From: Solibacillus sp. FSL R5-0449
GTDB taxonomy: Bacteria; Bacillota; Bacilli; Bacillales_A; Planococcaceae
Direction: 5' to 3'
Assembly: GCF_037975215.1 (NCBI RefSeq)
Contig: NZ_CP150239.1
Location: 2,890,001-2,954,000 of the forward strand
DNA length: 64,000 bases
Shown: positions 43,695 through 53,649 of the stretch, piece by piece
Numbering within the stretch: position 1 is the first letter of the stretch
Layout of the letters: the number at the start of each line of letters is the position of its first letter
Translations under genes and position numbers: made by a program
Notes under the pieces: generated by a model
Seen by the model: the letters and a program-made list of their open reading frames with translations, nothing else
The model's database searches: none
What the model was told of the DNA's origin: nothing

Positions 43695-45254
43695 TTATGT
43701 TCTTGCGATTTCTTTTAAAGAACGGCGCAGAATTTTGCCTGTTGTGTTTTTTGGCAGCTCGTCCAAAATTTCAATAACAGTCGGCACTTTGTATTTCACA
43801 ATACGGTCTGCACAAAACTCGCGAATCGCTTCAATTGTTAAAGTCGGATCTTTTAACACAACGTAAGCATGTACCGACTCACCAAAATCCGGATCCGGGA
43901 AGCCTACAACCGCCGCTTCCACAATACCTTCATGTGAGAACAATACTTCTTCTACTTCACGAGGATACACATTGTAACCGCCTACAATAATCATATCCTT
44001 TTTGCGGTCAACGATGTAGAAGTAGTCTTCCTCGTCTTTTCGTGCCAAGTCACCTGTATATAACCAGCCGTCGCGAATAGCTACTGCTGTTTCTTCCGGC
44101 ATATTGTAGTAGCCTTTCATGACATTCGGTCCGCGTACGATCAGCTCGCCAACTTCACCAACGCCCACTTCATCGCCATTTTCATCGACTACTTTATTTT
44201 CAACATTGCTGATCGACTGTCCGATTGAGCCTGGTTTACGCTCACGGTCTGTCGGGTTGAAACAAGTAACCGGTGAAGCTTCCGATAAGCCATATCCTTC
44301 AGAAATTCGTACATTGAACTTTTGCTCAAAGTTATGCAGCAATGATACAGGTAATGACGCACCACCTGAAATCGCTAAACGAATTGTCGAGAATGCAGCA
44401 ACATCCGCTTTGTCATATTGATAAAGGAAATTATACATTGTCGGAACACCCGCAAATACCGTTGCTTTATACGTCGAAATCAATTCAAAAATTTCTCCCG
44501 GACTAAAGCGCGGCGCCAATAAGATTGTTGCTCCGCGTGTTAACGGTGAATTGACAACAACCGTTAATGCAAAGACGTGGAAAACCGGCAATGTTGCCAC
44601 GATACGGTCTTCTGAAGTCATTTTTAAGTAATCGCCAATATCTCTGGCATTCGAGAATAAATTATTATGTGTCAGCATGGCACCTTTCGGATGACCTGTC
44701 GTACCGGAAGTATATAGAATAATCGCCGTATCATCCGGCGCGATTTCTACAGGATCCGTTGTACGTGCTGTTGTAGCCAATACTTGTGAGAACAGCTTCG
44801 TCTTTTCTTTTGCTCCATCTGAAAGCGCGGCATACTTTTCGCCGATGTCTTCTGTCGTTTCGCAAATGATATACTGTTCTACTTGTGGGAATCTATGCAC
44901 CCCTGCTTCCACAAGCGGTAATAATAAATCAAGTGCGATGACAACTTTTACATCACCATTTTGGATAATGTATGAAATTTCATCTGCTGTATAGATTGGA
45001 TTAATCGGAATTGCCACAGCACCAATACGCATTGATGCATATAAACTGATGATGAAGTGCGGTGTATTCCCTAATAAAAATGCGATATGGTCGCCTTTTT
45101 TTACACCTAAATCTTCCAAAGCAGCTGCAAAGCGTGCAACCGATTGCTCCAATTCACCGTAAGATGTGCCTTTACCTAAAAAGTAGTACGCTGTTTTTTC
45201 TGGTTGTTCGAAAGCTTGTTGTCTTACCTTTTCAACTAAATTCAATACACCCAT
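43695..45254 (-). CDS. Long-chain fatty-acid-CoA ligase-type AMP-forming enzyme
   Basis: A 519-residue member of the ANL superfamily that activates a carboxylic acid as acyl-AMP and then acyl-CoA. The AMP-binding motif is IILYTSGTTGHPKGAMLTH (about 175-193). EGYGLSEASPV, the hinge DGWLYTGDLARKDEEDYFYIVDRKKDMI (split across A5/A8) and the C-terminal lysine in PKNTTGKILRRSL are intact. A long or medium-chain fatty acid is the likely substrate, similar to YhfL/LcfA. Monocistronic, preceded by a weak AT-rich promoter region and followed by a terminator. Confidence 0.92.
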   Translation of the reverse strand: MGVLNLVEKVRQQAFEQPEKTAYYFLGKGTSYGELEQSVARFAAALEDLGVKKGDHIAFLLGNTPHFIISLYASMRIGAVAIPINPIYTADEISYIIQNGDVKVVIALDLLLPLVEAGVHRFPQVEQYIICETTEDIGEKYAALSDGAKEKTKLFSQVLATTARTTDPVEIAPDDTAIILYTSGTTGHPKGAMLTHNNLFSNARDIGDYLKMTSEDRIVATLPVFHVFALTVVVNSPLTRGATILLAPRFSPGEIFELISTYKATVFAGVPTMYNFLYQYDKADVAAFSTIRLAISGGASLPVSLLHNFEQKFNVRISEGYGLSEASPVTCFNPTDRERKPGSIGQSISNVENKVVDENGDEVGVGEVGELIVRGPNVMKGYYNMPEETAVAIRDGWLYTGDLARKDEEDYFYIVDRKKDMIIVGGYNVYPREVEEVLFSHEGIVEAAVVGFPDPDFGESVHAYVVLKDPTLTIEAIREFCADRIVKYKVPTVIEILDELPKNTTGKILRRSLKEIART

Positions 45255-45383
45255 CCCCCTATGCGTAAAATGAAAAAATTTTCACTCTATTAGCATTATA
45301 GAATAAGTATATTAATAAAACAATACGAAAATCTCGTTTATTCACAAATATTGTACTAAAATCATATTTTCTCTATTTTGTAT

Positions 45384-47318
45384 TTATCCGCGCACATGTG
45401 AAATATAGCGCCAGCGGATAAGGAAAAAGTAGACGATTTGGATAAGTGCAAACATTGTAAACGAAAATACAACTTCTTTTACGATCGATAAATTCATGAC
45501 ATCGTTCAATACGGTTTGCACAACATAGAACGCAAATGCGCTATGCACAAAGGCTAATCCCCACGGCAGGAAAAATTGAATCATTAAATTTCTCGTAATG
45601 AGACGCTTCAGTTCTTTACCGCTTAACCCTATTTTAATGAGCATATCAAACTGTTTTTTCTCCCGGTCCAAATTCGCATAAATTTTGAAATAGACGAAAC
45701 TTCCCGACGCAAGTAAAAACACAGCTACTACTAATATACCGATAAGTGTTAATAAAGAATACGTAGCTAATATATAAGAATAATTTAATCCCGCATTTTC
45801 AAAGTAAAACGGCAATGTATATTCACTGTTGATCAAATAATCGCGAGCGACCATCTGCTGAATATCAATTCCGACATTTTTCGTTTCAGTCCAGTTAGGG
45901 ATATCAAACGTAAATAGATGATAGCCGGGCTCGACATATGGTGCCATCTCGAACTCATTTGTCAGCTTTTCAAAGTCTTCATCACTAATAATGATGGAGT
46001 TACTGCTAATAATAGCTGTCGGGAAAAACATTTTCGGGTACACACTGTTAATCGTCAGGTCCACATTGTTTTCCTTCAACACTGTCTTTACTTCTGTTCT
46101 CTCCAGCTTTTCAATTGAATCCTCCGAATAAGGAATGAACATCGCTTCCCCGCTTTTTAAATTCACGAGCGGATATTTATACGAAAACAGCAGATGGTTA
46201 ATATCCGTTTCCCGGAAAACCTCTACCGGATTCGACGTATACGATGAAGTTTGGCGCATGACTGTAAAGCGCGTCATATGATAACTGATGCCGTTAAACT
46301 CCAGCTCATCAATGACCGATAAAATATGTTCAATTTCATATGGATTATCCATTTCCCCTTTATAGATGAGGCCGATTGGATTGATTTTGTCATATTGCGA
46401 TGTATAGGAAGACATCGCCGATAAGACACCGACCGTTAAAAAGGCAAGCGTCGATACGAGTGTCACAATGAAAAACATGCGTGAATTGAAACGTAAAATC
46501 TGCACTTGTTCGGCAATCGCCAGCATGCGTGCCCGTTTCCAGTAAAACTGCTTATGCCCCTTCAACCGGTCAATAATATAAAGTGTCGTATCGGAAAAGA
46601 AATAGTAGGTTCCCAATGTCACGAAAACAGGAATCAGTAATGTATACGAAAAAATCGATGACTTCGTTGTGATGAGTGCTAGACCGTATCCACATAAAAT
46701 AAGAATGATTCCTAAAATAGCATTACGCTTTGAATAGGATACTGCCGCATCCACAAACTTCGGTCCTCTTATGAAGTTCCGTATTTTAATGTCCGGTGTA
46801 AACAGAATGCTCAATGTCGAGATTACGATAAAGGCGCTCAAATAAACGAATAATGTGAGCACAAACGGCTCCCATGACAAATAGAGCGGCAATGCATTTA
46901 AGTTTAAAATTTCACGGACAATCATGAAGAAAAACTTCGAAAATGCGAACCCGAATACAATACCGGAAATACAGGAGAAAATACCGATTGTCATCGTTTC
47001 GATAATAACCAGTTTTCCTAGCTGGTTCCGGTCCATGCCAAGATGCAGTAAAATCGCGAACTCTTTAGAGCGCGCTTCCAAAAAGGCACGCATCGAGTAG
47101 AAAATAAAAAACCACGAAAACAGCACGAGAACGACTTCCGCAAACACCATTCCGGCGATCGATACTTCCCCTAAAAAACCACGTTCGATTTCAGGATGAA
47201 ACATAAGCATCGAATAAATAAAGAATACAAATACACTGAAAAAGCTGGCCATGAAAAAAGCTGCATAGTTACGGAAGTTACGGAAAACGTTACGGTAAGC
47301 GAATTGAAGAAAAGTCAC
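45384..47318 (-). CDS. BceB-type peptide-sensing/detoxifying ABC permease
   Basis: A 644-residue FtsX-like permease with about ten membrane helices. Four are near the N-terminus ([31 protein letters not shown]), and a roughly 200-residue extracellular domain (about 310-510) separates TM7 and TM8, as in BceB. Such pumps free lipid-II-cycle targets from antimicrobial peptides and relay flux to the partner kinase. Translation starts at GTG (47318) with AGGGGGA upstream, overlapping the ATPase gene by 29 bases. Operon order is regulator, kinase, ATPase, permease. Confidence 0.9.
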   Translation of the reverse strand: MTFLQFAYRNVFRNFRNYAAFFMASFFSVFVFFIYSMLMFHPEIERGFLGEVSIAGMVFAEVVLVLFSWFFIFYSMRAFLEARSKEFAILLHLGMDRNQLGKLVIIETMTIGIFSCISGIVFGFAFSKFFFMIVREILNLNALPLYLSWEPFVLTLFVYLSAFIVISTLSILFTPDIKIRNFIRGPKFVDAAVSYSKRNAILGIILILCGYGLALITTKSSIFSYTLLIPVFVTLGTYYFFSDTTLYIIDRLKGHKQFYWKRARMLAIAEQVQILRFNSRMFFIVTLVSTLAFLTVGVLSAMSSYTSQYDKINPIGLIYKGEMDNPYEIEHILSVIDELEFNGISYHMTRFTVMRQTSSYTSNPVEVFRETDINHLLFSYKYPLVNLKSGEAMFIPYSEDSIEKLERTEVKTVLKENNVDLTINSVYPKMFFPTAIISSNSIIISDEDFEKLTNEFEMAPYVEPGYHLFTFDIPNWTETKNVGIDIQQMVARDYLINSEYTLPFYFENAGLNYSYILATYSLLTLIGILVVAVFLLASGSFVYFKIYANLDREKKQFDMLIKIGLSGKELKRLITRNLMIQFFLPWGLAFVHSAFAFYVVQTVLNDVMNLSIVKEVVFSFTMFALIQIVYFFLIRWRYISHVRG

Positions 47319-48063
47319 CTACATGTCCCCCTAATAAACTTAATACATTTAAAATCCTTTGGAAAAATGTTTGGCGACGATCATCTGTATAAATTTCATT
47401 GAAAAATTCGCCGTCTTTAATAAAAATTACACGATCACAATAACTCGCCGCAATCGGATCATGTGTCACCATTAAAATCGTCGTATCGTTCTCTTTATTC
47501 ATTCTTGCCAAAAGCTCCAGCACTTCCCGCGATGCATTCGAATCCAGATTCCCTGTCGGCTCATCCGCTAAAACAAGCATCGGCTGATGGATCAGTGCAC
47601 GTGCAATCGCTGTTCTTTGGGCTTGTCCACCTGATATTTCATTCGGTCGCTTCATTAAAATTGGCGTTAAATCGAGCAGCTCACTTAAATATTTCAACCG
47701 TTCCTCCATGACAGCAATCGGCTGTTCATCAATAGTCAGCGGTAAAATGATATTTTCCTCCACCGTCAATGTCGGCAGCAGATTAAAGTCCTGGAAGACG
47801 AAACCAAGCTGGCGGCGTCTGAAATAGGCCAGTTCCTCATTGTTGAGCTTTTGCGGCTTCATCCCGTTGAAGATAATTTCACCGGATGTCAGCGTATCGA
47901 TCATCGATACCATATTTAAAAGCGTCGTTTTCCCGCTGCCTGATGGACCCATGATTGCGACAAACTCACCCTTTTCGACTTCAAAACTAAGCTGGTTGAG
48001 CGCTCGCTTCGTCACTTTTCCTTCATAAACTTTCGTAGCATCTTGAATTTGTAAAATAGACAT
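47290..48063 (-). CDS. BceA-type ABC transporter ATP-binding protein
   Basis: A 257-residue ABC ATPase of the macrolide/peptide (MacB/LolD/BceA) group. It has Walker [10 protein letters not shown] (about 39-47), signature ISGGQAQR, Walker [12 protein letters not shown] and H-loop MVTHDP. The short C-terminal tail overlaps the permease start. It works with the BceB-like permease and the downstream kinase in resistance to cell-wall-active peptides. AAAGGAG precedes the ATG. Confidence 0.93.
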   Translation of the reverse strand: MSILQIQDATKVYEGKVTKRALNQLSFEVEKGEFVAIMGPSGSGKTTLLNMVSMIDTLTSGEIIFNGMKPQKLNNEELAYFRRRQLGFVFQDFNLLPTLTVEENIILPLTIDEQPIAVMEERLKYLSELLDLTPILMKRPNEISGGQAQRTAIARALIHQPMLVLADEPTGNLDSNASREVLELLARMNKENDTTILMVTHDPIAASYCDRVIFIKDGEFFNEIYTDDRRQTFFQRILNVLSLLGGHVGDFSSIRLP

Positions 48064-48112
48064 AGTAACTCCTTTTAACCAAGTCTGTTTCTTTCAATCA
48101 AAAAATAATCTC

Positions 48113-49096
48113 TCATGACTGAAAAATCACTTCAATTTGTGTACCTTTACCAACTTCCGATGTAATCAAAAGCTGGTGTCCGAGCTTATCACAAATCTCC
48201 TTTGCGATATAGAGTCCCATGCCGGTAGATTCACCGGTTTTCCGTCCATTTTCACCTGTAAAGAACGGCTTCATCACACGGGGTAAATCGGATTTGGGAA
48301 TGCCAACCCCTTCATCACGTATGAACAAATGGACATGCTGTTCTTTTTGCTCCGCCGTAATATACAATTTTTTATTTGGCTCAAATGTATATTTCACCGC
48401 GTTTGTAATGAACTGCCCAATAAGGAAGTTCAGCCATTTCATATCACTCATGACGATTAACTCGTCATCAATGTTCACTTCCGGAAACACTCGGTTGGCG
48501 ATAAACAGACGTTTATGTTCATTAACATTTGCCATGATTGCTGATTTCAAAGGCACTTTCCCGATTTGCATATCATCCGAAAAGTTTTCCAGACGGGCAT
48601 TTACTAAAACCATTTCAAGGCCGCGTTTCAAACGTTCGGTCTCTTCCTGCACACTTTTTTTATCCAGCTCATCTTCCTGCTGCAGCAAAAGCTCCAAAAC
48701 AGAGACAGGGGTTTTCATCTGGTGTACCCACTGGTTCATAAATTTATATTGTCTGGACTGGGCCGCATAAAGCGCCTGCACTTCATGCTGATACAATTTG
48801 TACAGCTCATGCAAGTAACGCTCTGTTTCCATATATTCCGTTGTTTTCGCATTCTTTTGAAGCGCATCCTCCATCGTTTGAGGCAACGTGGAAATCTTCG
48901 CCAAATACCGGCGTCTCAACATATAGCGCACAACTAAAAAGGAGAGGATTAAAAGAAGGCTGATCGCAATCGCATAAATGGCAGTAGTGATACTGCGAAA
49001 GCCATCAAGCCAAAATAATGAAAGCAAAAATAATGTGAGGACGACTTGAAAGATCACATAGGAAAGATGCTCCTTCACAAATAGTTTGATCGCCAT
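48113..49096 (-). CDS. BceS-type intramembrane-sensing histidine kinase
   Basis: A 327-residue kinase with only two membrane helices (about 13-30 and 35-55) separated by a very short outside loop, the mark of intramembrane-sensing kinases that read the transporter rather than the ligand. The phosphoacceptor His lies in NQWVHQMKTPVSVLELLL. N-box-like FITNAVKYTFEPNK, G1 IRDEGVGIPKSDLPRV and G2 STGMGLYIAKEI are present. It overlaps the regulator stop by one base (TAATG). Confidence 0.93.
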   Translation of the reverse strand: MAIKLFVKEHLSYVIFQVVLTLFLLSLFWLDGFRSITTAIYAIAISLLLILSFLVVRYMLRRRYLAKISTLPQTMEDALQKNAKTTEYMETERYLHELYKLYQHEVQALYAAQSRQYKFMNQWVHQMKTPVSVLELLLQQEDELDKKSVQEETERLKRGLEMVLVNARLENFSDDMQIGKVPLKSAIMANVNEHKRLFIANRVFPEVNIDDELIVMSDMKWLNFLIGQFITNAVKYTFEPNKKLYITAEQKEQHVHLFIRDEGVGIPKSDLPRVMKPFFTGENGRKTGESTGMGLYIAKEICDKLGHQLLITSEVGKGTQIEVIFQS

Positions 49097-49800
49097 TACA
49101 TTTCCTCCGAGCTTAATAAGAAGCGGTACCCTGCTCCGCGCACTGTTTCAATAACAGATGAAATGCCGTAGTCAGCCAGCTTCTTCCGAACACGCGTCAT
49201 ATTCACATTTAATGTGTTTTCATCAACAAATGCCTGATCATCCCACAATTCCTCCAACAGCTGTTCGCGTGACACGACTTTTGGCGCTTGTCCCATTAAC
49301 AATCCTAAAATAACACTTTCCTTCTTTTGAAGCGGAACGACGAGATCCTTCAATTGAAGTTCCATCCGTTCCAAATACAATGTAAGCTGTCCTTGTACAA
49401 TTTTCCGCTCTTCCTGCCTTGCAGAATATTCTCCATATGTACGGCGCAAATGACTGCGAATTTTAGCGAGCACAATTTCATAGTTAAACGGCTTCATAAT
49501 AAAATCATCTCCGCCATTTTCCAGTGCGAATATTTGATCCATTTCCCCCGAGCGAGCGGAGATAAATAAAATCGGACATTTCGTAAACTGTCTCAGCTCC
49601 CGGCACCAATAATACCCGTCATAGGAAGGTAAATTAATGTCGAGTAGAATGATATGCGGAGAAAATGCTAAGCATTGTTGTATTAATGAATCAAAGTCTT
49701 TAATCGTCTCGACTTCGTACTGGTATTTTCTTAATGTGTCTGCCAATAGTGCAGCTATTTTAGGATCATCCTCAACGATGAAAATTCGATGTTTTTCCAT
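49096..49800 (-). CDS. BceR-type response regulator (OmpR family)
   Basis: A 234-residue regulator. The receiver domain (about 1-118) has the acidic pair EDD, the phosphoacceptor Asp in ILLDINLPSYDG, Ser/Thr in ILFISARS and Lys in FIMKPFNYE. The C-terminal winged helix (about 130-230) ends TRVRKKLADYGISSVIETVRGAGYRF. It is expected to activate a BceAB-like transporter promoter when peptide is present; no separate promoter lies before the transporter genes here. First gene of the module. Confidence 0.93.
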   Translation of the reverse strand: MEKHRIFIVEDDPKIAALLADTLRKYQYEVETIKDFDSLIQQCLAFSPHIILLDINLPSYDGYYWCRELRQFTKCPILFISARSGEMDQIFALENGGDDFIMKPFNYEIVLAKIRSHLRRTYGEYSARQEERKIVQGQLTLYLERMELQLKDLVVPLQKKESVILGLLMGQAPKVVSREQLLEELWDDQAFVDENTLNVNMTRVRKKLADYGISSVIETVRGAGYRFLLSSEEM

Positions 49801-49882
49801 CTGAATGACCTCCTTTTCGATAGGTTTTCAACTAAAATATCCCTACATAAGTTAATTGTTCATATTGTTCCATTGTATCAAA

Positions 49883-49916
49883 AAAAGGGGGCTCCCGAAA
49901 ACAGGAGCCTCCTTTT
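49883..49916. terminator. Terminator between lplJ and bceR-like gene
   Basis: AAAAGGGGGCTCC pairs with GGAGCCTCCTTTT (one wobble) around an 8-base loop; both sides have A/T-runs. It ends the lipoate-ligase transcript and insulates the BceR region. Confidence 0.8.
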
Positions 49917-49954
49917 CTACACTCTCTATTACATTCATGTTGACTGACAAGCTG

Positions 49955-50956
49955 CTAGTAAATTAAATGAAGAAAATCCTCTTCCGTAATCCCGCCAAAG
50001 TATACAGGGATTTCAATATCTTTCAGCTTTTCTGCAATTGCGGCACGGTCATATTTCGTTCCGACCAGAAGTTCTCCAACCTCATCCACATCACCGACAC
50101 CAAAGAAATCTCCGAAGATTTTTGCCTCTTCAATGACCCCTTTGTTCACTTCCAGGCGAATATCCAGGCTGCCTGAAGGGAAACGCTTCGTTTTTTGAAT
50201 GTTAAAGCGCGGTGATTTTCCGTAATTCCATTCCCATAACTGGTAACGGTTTTTTGAAATTTCATGGATGTTTTCCCAATCCTGCTCCGTTAGCTCGTAA
50301 TATTGAATATTTTCCTCGCCACCGAAAATCGATTTTAAAATTTCCATACGGAACTGTTCTACCGTAATTTTTTCTGGAAGGAAATCAATGATATTCGCAA
50401 CACGCGAGCGCACGGATTTAATTCCTTTTGATTCGATCTTGTCCTGTTTTACTTTAAGTGAGTTTACGACAGCATCAATATCCAGGTCGAACATAAGTGT
50501 CCCATGGCTGAACATGCGGCCACGCGTTGAATATTGGGCATTGCCTGAAACCTTTTTCCCTTCAGCCAAAATATCGTTACGGCCTGAAAGCTCAGAGTTA
50601 ACCCCTAATTTTGCAAGTGCATCAACAACAGGCTGTGTGAATTTTTTATAGTTGCTGAAGCTGTTGCCGTCATCTTTAGTCAGGAAGCTGAAGTTCAGAT
50701 TGTTTAAATCATGATAAACTGCCCCACCGCCAGAAAGACGACGTACTACAATGATTCCGTTTTCTTCAACGTAATCTGTATTGATTTCTTCGATCGTGTT
50801 TTGATTTTTTCCGATGATAATCGAAGGCTGATTAATATAGAACAGTAAAAAATCATCCTTTTCGATATCCATGTTTTTCAGTATATACTCTTCTATTGCC
50901 AAGTTAATACGCGGATCTGTAATTCCTTTATTATCGATAAAATACAAAAGGCTCAC
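49955..50956 (-). CDS. lplJ: Lipoate-protein ligase (LplJ/LplA-like)
   Basis: A 333-residue enzyme that attaches free lipoate (via lipoyl-AMP) to E2 and GcvH domains. The N-terminal catalytic domain (about 1-245) contains NQPSIIIGKNQNTIEEIN, VVRRLSGGGAVYHDLNNLNFSF and SGRNDILAEGKKVSGNAQY with the catalytic Lys. The C-terminal accessory domain (about 250-333) completes an LplA-type ligase. The divergent neighbour yhfH and the gene order resemble the yhfJ (lplJ)-yhfH region of B. subtilis. Confidence 0.93.
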   Translation of the reverse strand: MSLLYFIDNKGITDPRINLAIEEYILKNMDIEKDDFLLFYINQPSIIIGKNQNTIEEINTDYVEENGIIVVRRLSGGGAVYHDLNNLNFSFLTKDDGNSFSNYKKFTQPVVDALAKLGVNSELSGRNDILAEGKKVSGNAQYSTRGRMFSHGTLMFDLDIDAVVNSLKVKQDKIESKGIKSVRSRVANIIDFLPEKITVEQFRMEILKSIFGGEENIQYYELTEQDWENIHEISKNRYQLWEWNYGKSPRFNIQKTKRFPSGSLDIRLEVNKGVIEEAKIFGDFFGVGDVDEVGELLVGTKYDRAAIAEKLKDIEIPVYFGGITEEDFLHLIY

Positions 50957-51007
50957 TCCTTCAAAAATCGTCCATTTATATTTTAACTTAATTTAGGCAT
51001 TTTGTGT

Positions 51008-51036
51008 TGACGAATTAAAACTGTTATAATACAATA
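51008..51036 (+). promoter_or_regulatory. yhfH promoter
   Basis: TTGACG, 17-base spacer, TACAAT (51031-51036); an overlapping extended -10 TGTTATAAT at 51023-51031 is an alternative. About 50 bases before the yhfH ATG. Confidence 0.65.
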
Positions 51037-51086
51037 CAATATATAAACAGAAGTAATATAACAGAAACTTAAAGGAGGCATGCACA

Positions 51087-51212
51087 ATGTTAGAAAACGT
51101 AGTGGAATTTTTCAAGAATCTACCTGATAAAATTTGCGTTCAATGCGGTGATAAAATCGAAGAACAAAGCGAGTGCTACAGCAACAATTGTGATAAATGT
51201 AACTCTCTTTAA
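51087..51212 (+). CDS. yhfH: YhfH-family 41-aa zinc-ribbon-like protein
   Basis: A 41-residue peptide, MLENVVEFFKNLPDKICVQC, followed by GDKIEEQSECYSNNCDKCNSL. Four or more Cys in CVQC..CYSNNCDKC suggest a tiny metal-binding knuckle. It matches the small YhfH proteins found beside lplJ in Bacillus. AAAGGAGG lies 8 bases before the ATG, a promoter precedes it and a strong terminator follows, all supporting a real gene. The function is unknown. Confidence 0.88.
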   Translation: MLENVVEFFKNLPDKICVQCGDKIEEQSECYSNNCDKCNSL

Positions 51213-51284
51213 TTCTTTTACACTGTTTAATTCGCATTACTGACAACTTCATCTTAGTAAGATGAACCTATAATAACTTTCATG

Positions 51285-51318
51285 AACCACGAGTTTGCTC
51301 AATGCTCGTGGTTTTTTC
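51285..51318 (+). terminator. yhfH terminator
   Basis: Perfect stem AACCACGAG/CTCGTGGTT with an 11-base loop and TTTTT. Confidence 0.9.
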
Positions 51319-51325
51319 TGTATAA

Positions 51326-51369
51326 AAAAAGCATGGATTCAAGGGAAAATACCCGAATCCATGCTTTTT
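51326..51369. terminator. Bidirectional terminator before yhgE 3' end
   Basis: Perfect 15-bp stem AAAAAGCATGGATTC (51326-51340) with 51355-51369; loop of 14 bases. Confidence 0.9.
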
Positions 51370-51373
51370 CTTT

Positions 51374-53578
51374 TTATTGTTCTGTAGGTTGTTTTGAATA
51401 ACGTTTTTTATAAAGCAATGCAAAGTAACCGAAAGTGATTGCTAAGCATGAAACCATCACTGCACCTAAAATCGACCAGTTGAACATTAGGAATGATGTA
51501 TCACCAGTTGAAATGGCTGCTTTGAAGCCTTGTACAGAGAACGTCATCGGTAAAATTTTATTGAAGAAATGCAATTGCTCTGGTACTAGCTCAATCGGGA
51601 ATGTCCCTGCACTAGTTGTTAATTGAAGAATCAACACGACGATGGCAATAAATCGTCCTGGATCACCAAACACTGATACAAGCAATTGAACCATAGCTAA
51701 AAATGTAAAGCTAGTAATAATTGTTGTCAGAATGAACTGCGGCATATTATTTACCTCAAGTCCAAGCCCCCAAACAACAATGGCAATCGTAATAAATGAC
51801 TGTACCAATCCGACACCGATTAATACTGTTACTTTACTTACAAACCAGCTTGCACTGTTTTTCGGAATAACGGCTGGTTCAACAAATGGGAATACAATCG
51901 AAATTAATAGTGCCCCAACGAATAATCCTAATGAAATAAAGTATGGTGCAAAACCTGTACCATAATTCGGCACATGGTTGACAGATTCTTTTTCGACCTC
52001 TACTGGAGAACCGACCATATCGTATGTCTCTTCAGTCGGATTAACAGCGGCTTTTTCGCCGGCTTCCGTTAATTTTTCAGATAAAGTTGTCGTACCATCC
52101 TTCAACTCTTTCGTACCGTCCGCTAAAGTAGTAGAACCTTGTGCCAACTCACCTGATTTTTCAGCCAATAAGCTAGTGCCGTCATATAATTTATTCGAAC
52201 CATCTACTAATGAGTTCAAACCTTGCGCTAATGTGTTGGCACCTGTTGCAGCACTTGATGCGCCTGCTGATAATTCATTTAGTTTTCCGGCAATTGTCGT
52301 ATTGCCTTGTGCCAATGATTTAGCACCTGCTATCAACTGTGCAGAATTTTGCTGTAATTGTGAAACACCTGCAGTTACTTGTTGTTGCCCTGCATTTAAT
52401 TGATTTGCACCTTCACTGATTGCCGCAATTTTATCGTCCAATCCGTTAGTTCCTGCGTGTAGCTGGCTTAAACCGCCACTTACTTGTTTACTGCCTTCTT
52501 GAAGCTGAGCTAGTGCATTTTTTAATGCTGCTTGATTCTCTTCTGGCAGCATTGGTAAGATCGCTTCCAGCTGGGATGCCAACTGATCCATACCGCCTGC
52601 TACATTAGCTGAACCATCTGCCAGCGCTTTTACTTTGTCATCGATATTCGCTGTACCTTGTGTTAATAATTTCAGGTTTTCAGCTAAGCTTGCTTGACCG
52701 GATGTAAGATCCCTTTGTCCGTTCGCGACTTGTGCTACACCATTCGTATAGCTTTCAATACCTTGTTGCAATGTAGTTGCACCATCTGCTGCAGATTTTG
52801 CTCCTGCTTCCAATTGGCTGCTGCCATCCGCAATTTTTGCTACACCTGCCGCCAGATCGGAAGCACCTTTTGCAGCACTTTTAGCACCAGTAACTAATGT
52901 GTCAGTACCATCGGATAATTGAACAGAGCTTGATGCCAATTGCTCTAAATAGCCTTTTAGCTCTTCAGCGCCATCAGCCAGTTTTGCTGCCCCTTCATCC
53001 AGTTGCCCTGCTCCATCTGCTGCTTCGTTAAAACCGTCACCAAGCTGTGTAATGGAATCAAATAATTTTTCCGCATATGTTGCTGAAACTTGCGTATTTA
53101 CTTCCGCTTTAATGCGATCCATTGCCGTTTCACCAATTTGTGCACCTAAAAAGTTGAAACCTTCATTTGGAATATAATCAATAACCAATTTCTGTGGTTC
53201 ATCATCTAATAATGTAGTGGCATGCTCTGAGAAGTTTTCCGGAATTTTAATTAAAATATAATATTTTTGATCTTTTAATTTTTGGTCCGCTTCCTTTGCA
53301 TCAACTTCCTCAAAGTGGAATTGTTCACTTTCTATCAGCTTATCGACCAATGTTTGGCCGAGCTCTATTGTTTCCTCATCCATTACAGCTCCGGTGTCTT
53401 CATTGACAACGGCAACCGGTAAGTCCTTTAAATTGGCATATGGATCCCAAAATGCCCATAAGAACATCCCGCTGTACATAACAGGAACAAATAGAACGGC
53501 AATAACTGAAATAAGCATTTTCTTCGTTTTAAAAATCTTCAGCCATTCTGCTTTTATCACACTAATTTCCTCCTTCAA
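51374..53578 (-). CDS. yhgE: YhgE/Pip-domain membrane protein
   Basis: A 734-residue protein of the YhgE/Pip/EsaA-like group. One N-terminal helix (about 20-42) is followed by a large extracellular region (about 45-540). That region is made of many imperfect repeats of L(x)DGxxxLxxGAxxLAxG type (LADGAEELKGYLEQLA, QLEAGAKSAADGATTLQQG, SLAQGNTTIAGKL). Five to six C-terminal helices (about 555-720) resemble ABC-2 permeases. Relatives act in phage infection, type VII secretion or export, but this protein's role is open. A TetR regulator lies upstream with a matching operator in front of both genes. Confidence 0.9.
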   Translation of the reverse strand: MKEEISVIKAEWLKIFKTKKMLISVIAVLFVPVMYSGMFLWAFWDPYANLKDLPVAVVNEDTGAVMDEETIELGQTLVDKLIESEQFHFEEVDAKEADQKLKDQKYYILIKIPENFSEHATTLLDDEPQKLVIDYIPNEGFNFLGAQIGETAMDRIKAEVNTQVSATYAEKLFDSITQLGDGFNEAADGAGQLDEGAAKLADGAEELKGYLEQLASSSVQLSDGTDTLVTGAKSAAKGASDLAAGVAKIADGSSQLEAGAKSAADGATTLQQGIESYTNGVAQVANGQRDLTSGQASLAENLKLLTQGTANIDDKVKALADGSANVAGGMDQLASQLEAILPMLPEENQAALKNALAQLQEGSKQVSGGLSQLHAGTNGLDDKIAAISEGANQLNAGQQQVTAGVSQLQQNSAQLIAGAKSLAQGNTTIAGKLNELSAGASSAATGANTLAQGLNSLVDGSNKLYDGTSLLAEKSGELAQGSTTLADGTKELKDGTTTLSEKLTEAGEKAAVNPTEETYDMVGSPVEVEKESVNHVPNYGTGFAPYFISLGLFVGALLISIVFPFVEPAVIPKNSASWFVSKVTVLIGVGLVQSFITIAIVVWGLGLEVNNMPQFILTTIITSFTFLAMVQLLVSVFGDPGRFIAIVVLILQLTTSAGTFPIELVPEQLHFFNKILPMTFSVQGFKAAISTGDTSFLMFNWSILGAVMVSCLAITFGYFALLYKKRYSKQPTEQ

Positions 53579-53586
53579 AAACTAAA

Positions 53587-53609
53587 TGACCGATATCGTC
53601 ATTCGGTCA
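53587..53609. promoter_or_regulatory. TetR operator in front of yhgE
   Basis: TGACCGATATCGTCATTCGG ending in TCA: a 23-bp site with TGACCG/CGGTCA ends. It matches the site at 54247-54269 in length, ends and the shared TTCGGTCA. Confidence 0.75.
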
Positions 53610-53649
53610 TTTTATGGTAAAAAGAAAGCACTTCACCTGGAAGTGACAA